A stretch of 64,000 nucleotides of DNA from Pontibacterium sinense (GTDB lineage: Bacteria > Pseudomonadota > Gammaproteobacteria > Pseudomonadales > Balneatricaceae). Each line of letters starts with the position of its first letter. Within the stretch, counting starts at the first letter, position 1. The notes beneath the pieces are model-generated. The model was given only the letters and a program-made list of their open reading frames with translations, did no database searches and was not told where the DNA came from. Below are positions 63,999 through 64,000 of this stretch, piece after piece. The stretch covers positions 223,250-287,249 of the forward strand of contig NZ_JADEYS010000002.1 of NCBI RefSeq assembly GCF_015209595.1, in the 5' to 3' direction. Made by a program: the position numbers and the translations under genes.

Positions 63999-64000
63999 AA

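Noticed and set aside
1..64000. CRISPR array or prophage
   Set aside because: No regularly spaced short repeats and no phage structural genes were seen; the single tyrosine recombinase is not enough.

Overview
The window is a 64 kb piece of a gammaproteobacterial chromosome. It is most like a marine Oceanospirillales-type organism, judged from gene order and protein similarity recalled by eye, not from a search. Most of it is ordinary core genome with dense genes and moderate GC. One clearly AT-richer, gene-poor accessory stretch lies at about 28.7-32.2 kb.

Layout. 1-7.5 kb is the conserved fatty-acid/cell-envelope/replication cluster: end of fabG, acpP, fabF, pabC, mltG, tmk, holB, a PilZ gene, tatD, then a radical SAM gene. 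7.7-9.3 kb holds malate dehydrogenase (with an unusual C-terminal tail) and a YjbQ-family gene. 9.3-13 kb is a tight minus-strand run, tusD-tusC-tusB-tusE-glxR/garR-like-hyi-cheW-like, joining tRNA 2-thiolation to C3 hydroxy-acid metabolism and a chemotaxis adaptor; yccA stands just upstream behind its own terminator. 14-21.7 kb carries truC, a double-thioredoxin exported protein, mtnN, a serine-glyoxylate type aminotransferase, a TlpA-like thioredoxin with an overlapping alpha/beta-hydrolase-like gene, a second hydroxyacid dehydrogenase, a 45-residue membrane peptide and a DUF1853 gene. 21.8-28.7 kb has uvrC-pgsA, a six-gene tRNA cluster (Gly-Cys-Leu-Gly-Cys-Gly), gapA, a KfrA-like DNA-binding coiled-coil protein with a perfect palindrome in front of it, and a GacA/UvrY-like response regulator.

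28.7-32.2 kb looks like a graveyard of small mobile genes: a repeated 60 bp segment, a low-molecular-weight tyrosine phosphatase gene broken by one base, two tandem paralogous membrane proteins, and a small membrane protein broken by a CT-repeat slip. A glutathione S-transferase, a BFD-type [2Fe-2S] protein and a tyrosine recombinase follow.

35-50.4 kb: a large secreted zinc metallopeptidase, a DUF302 protein, a transglutaminase-like lipoprotein, sbcCD, a 623-residue acidic protein of unknown family, and a Tat-exported DUF1501/DUF1800 pair. 50.7-64 kb: a bacterial voltage-gated cation channel with a TFEDWTD selectivity filter, a PAS-containing chemoreceptor, a GST, a Rieske protein, a coupled operon of periplasmic phosphate-binding-like protein, porin and GGDEF/EAL protein, cytochrome b561, an RluA-type pseudouridine synthase, cytochrome c', and a V4R/sigma-54 activator whose leader can form a pseudoknot or a two-state switch. 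The window ends in two copies of a palindromic intergenic repeat.

Most notable: the Ca-like filter of the ion channel; the structured leader before the sigma-54 activator; a 29 bp box (28/29 identical) shared by the cytochrome b561 and cytochrome c' promoters; the PstS-like/porin/GGDEF-EAL operon; and the decayed small-gene island. No CRISPR array, rRNA, prophage or complete insertion sequence was seen.
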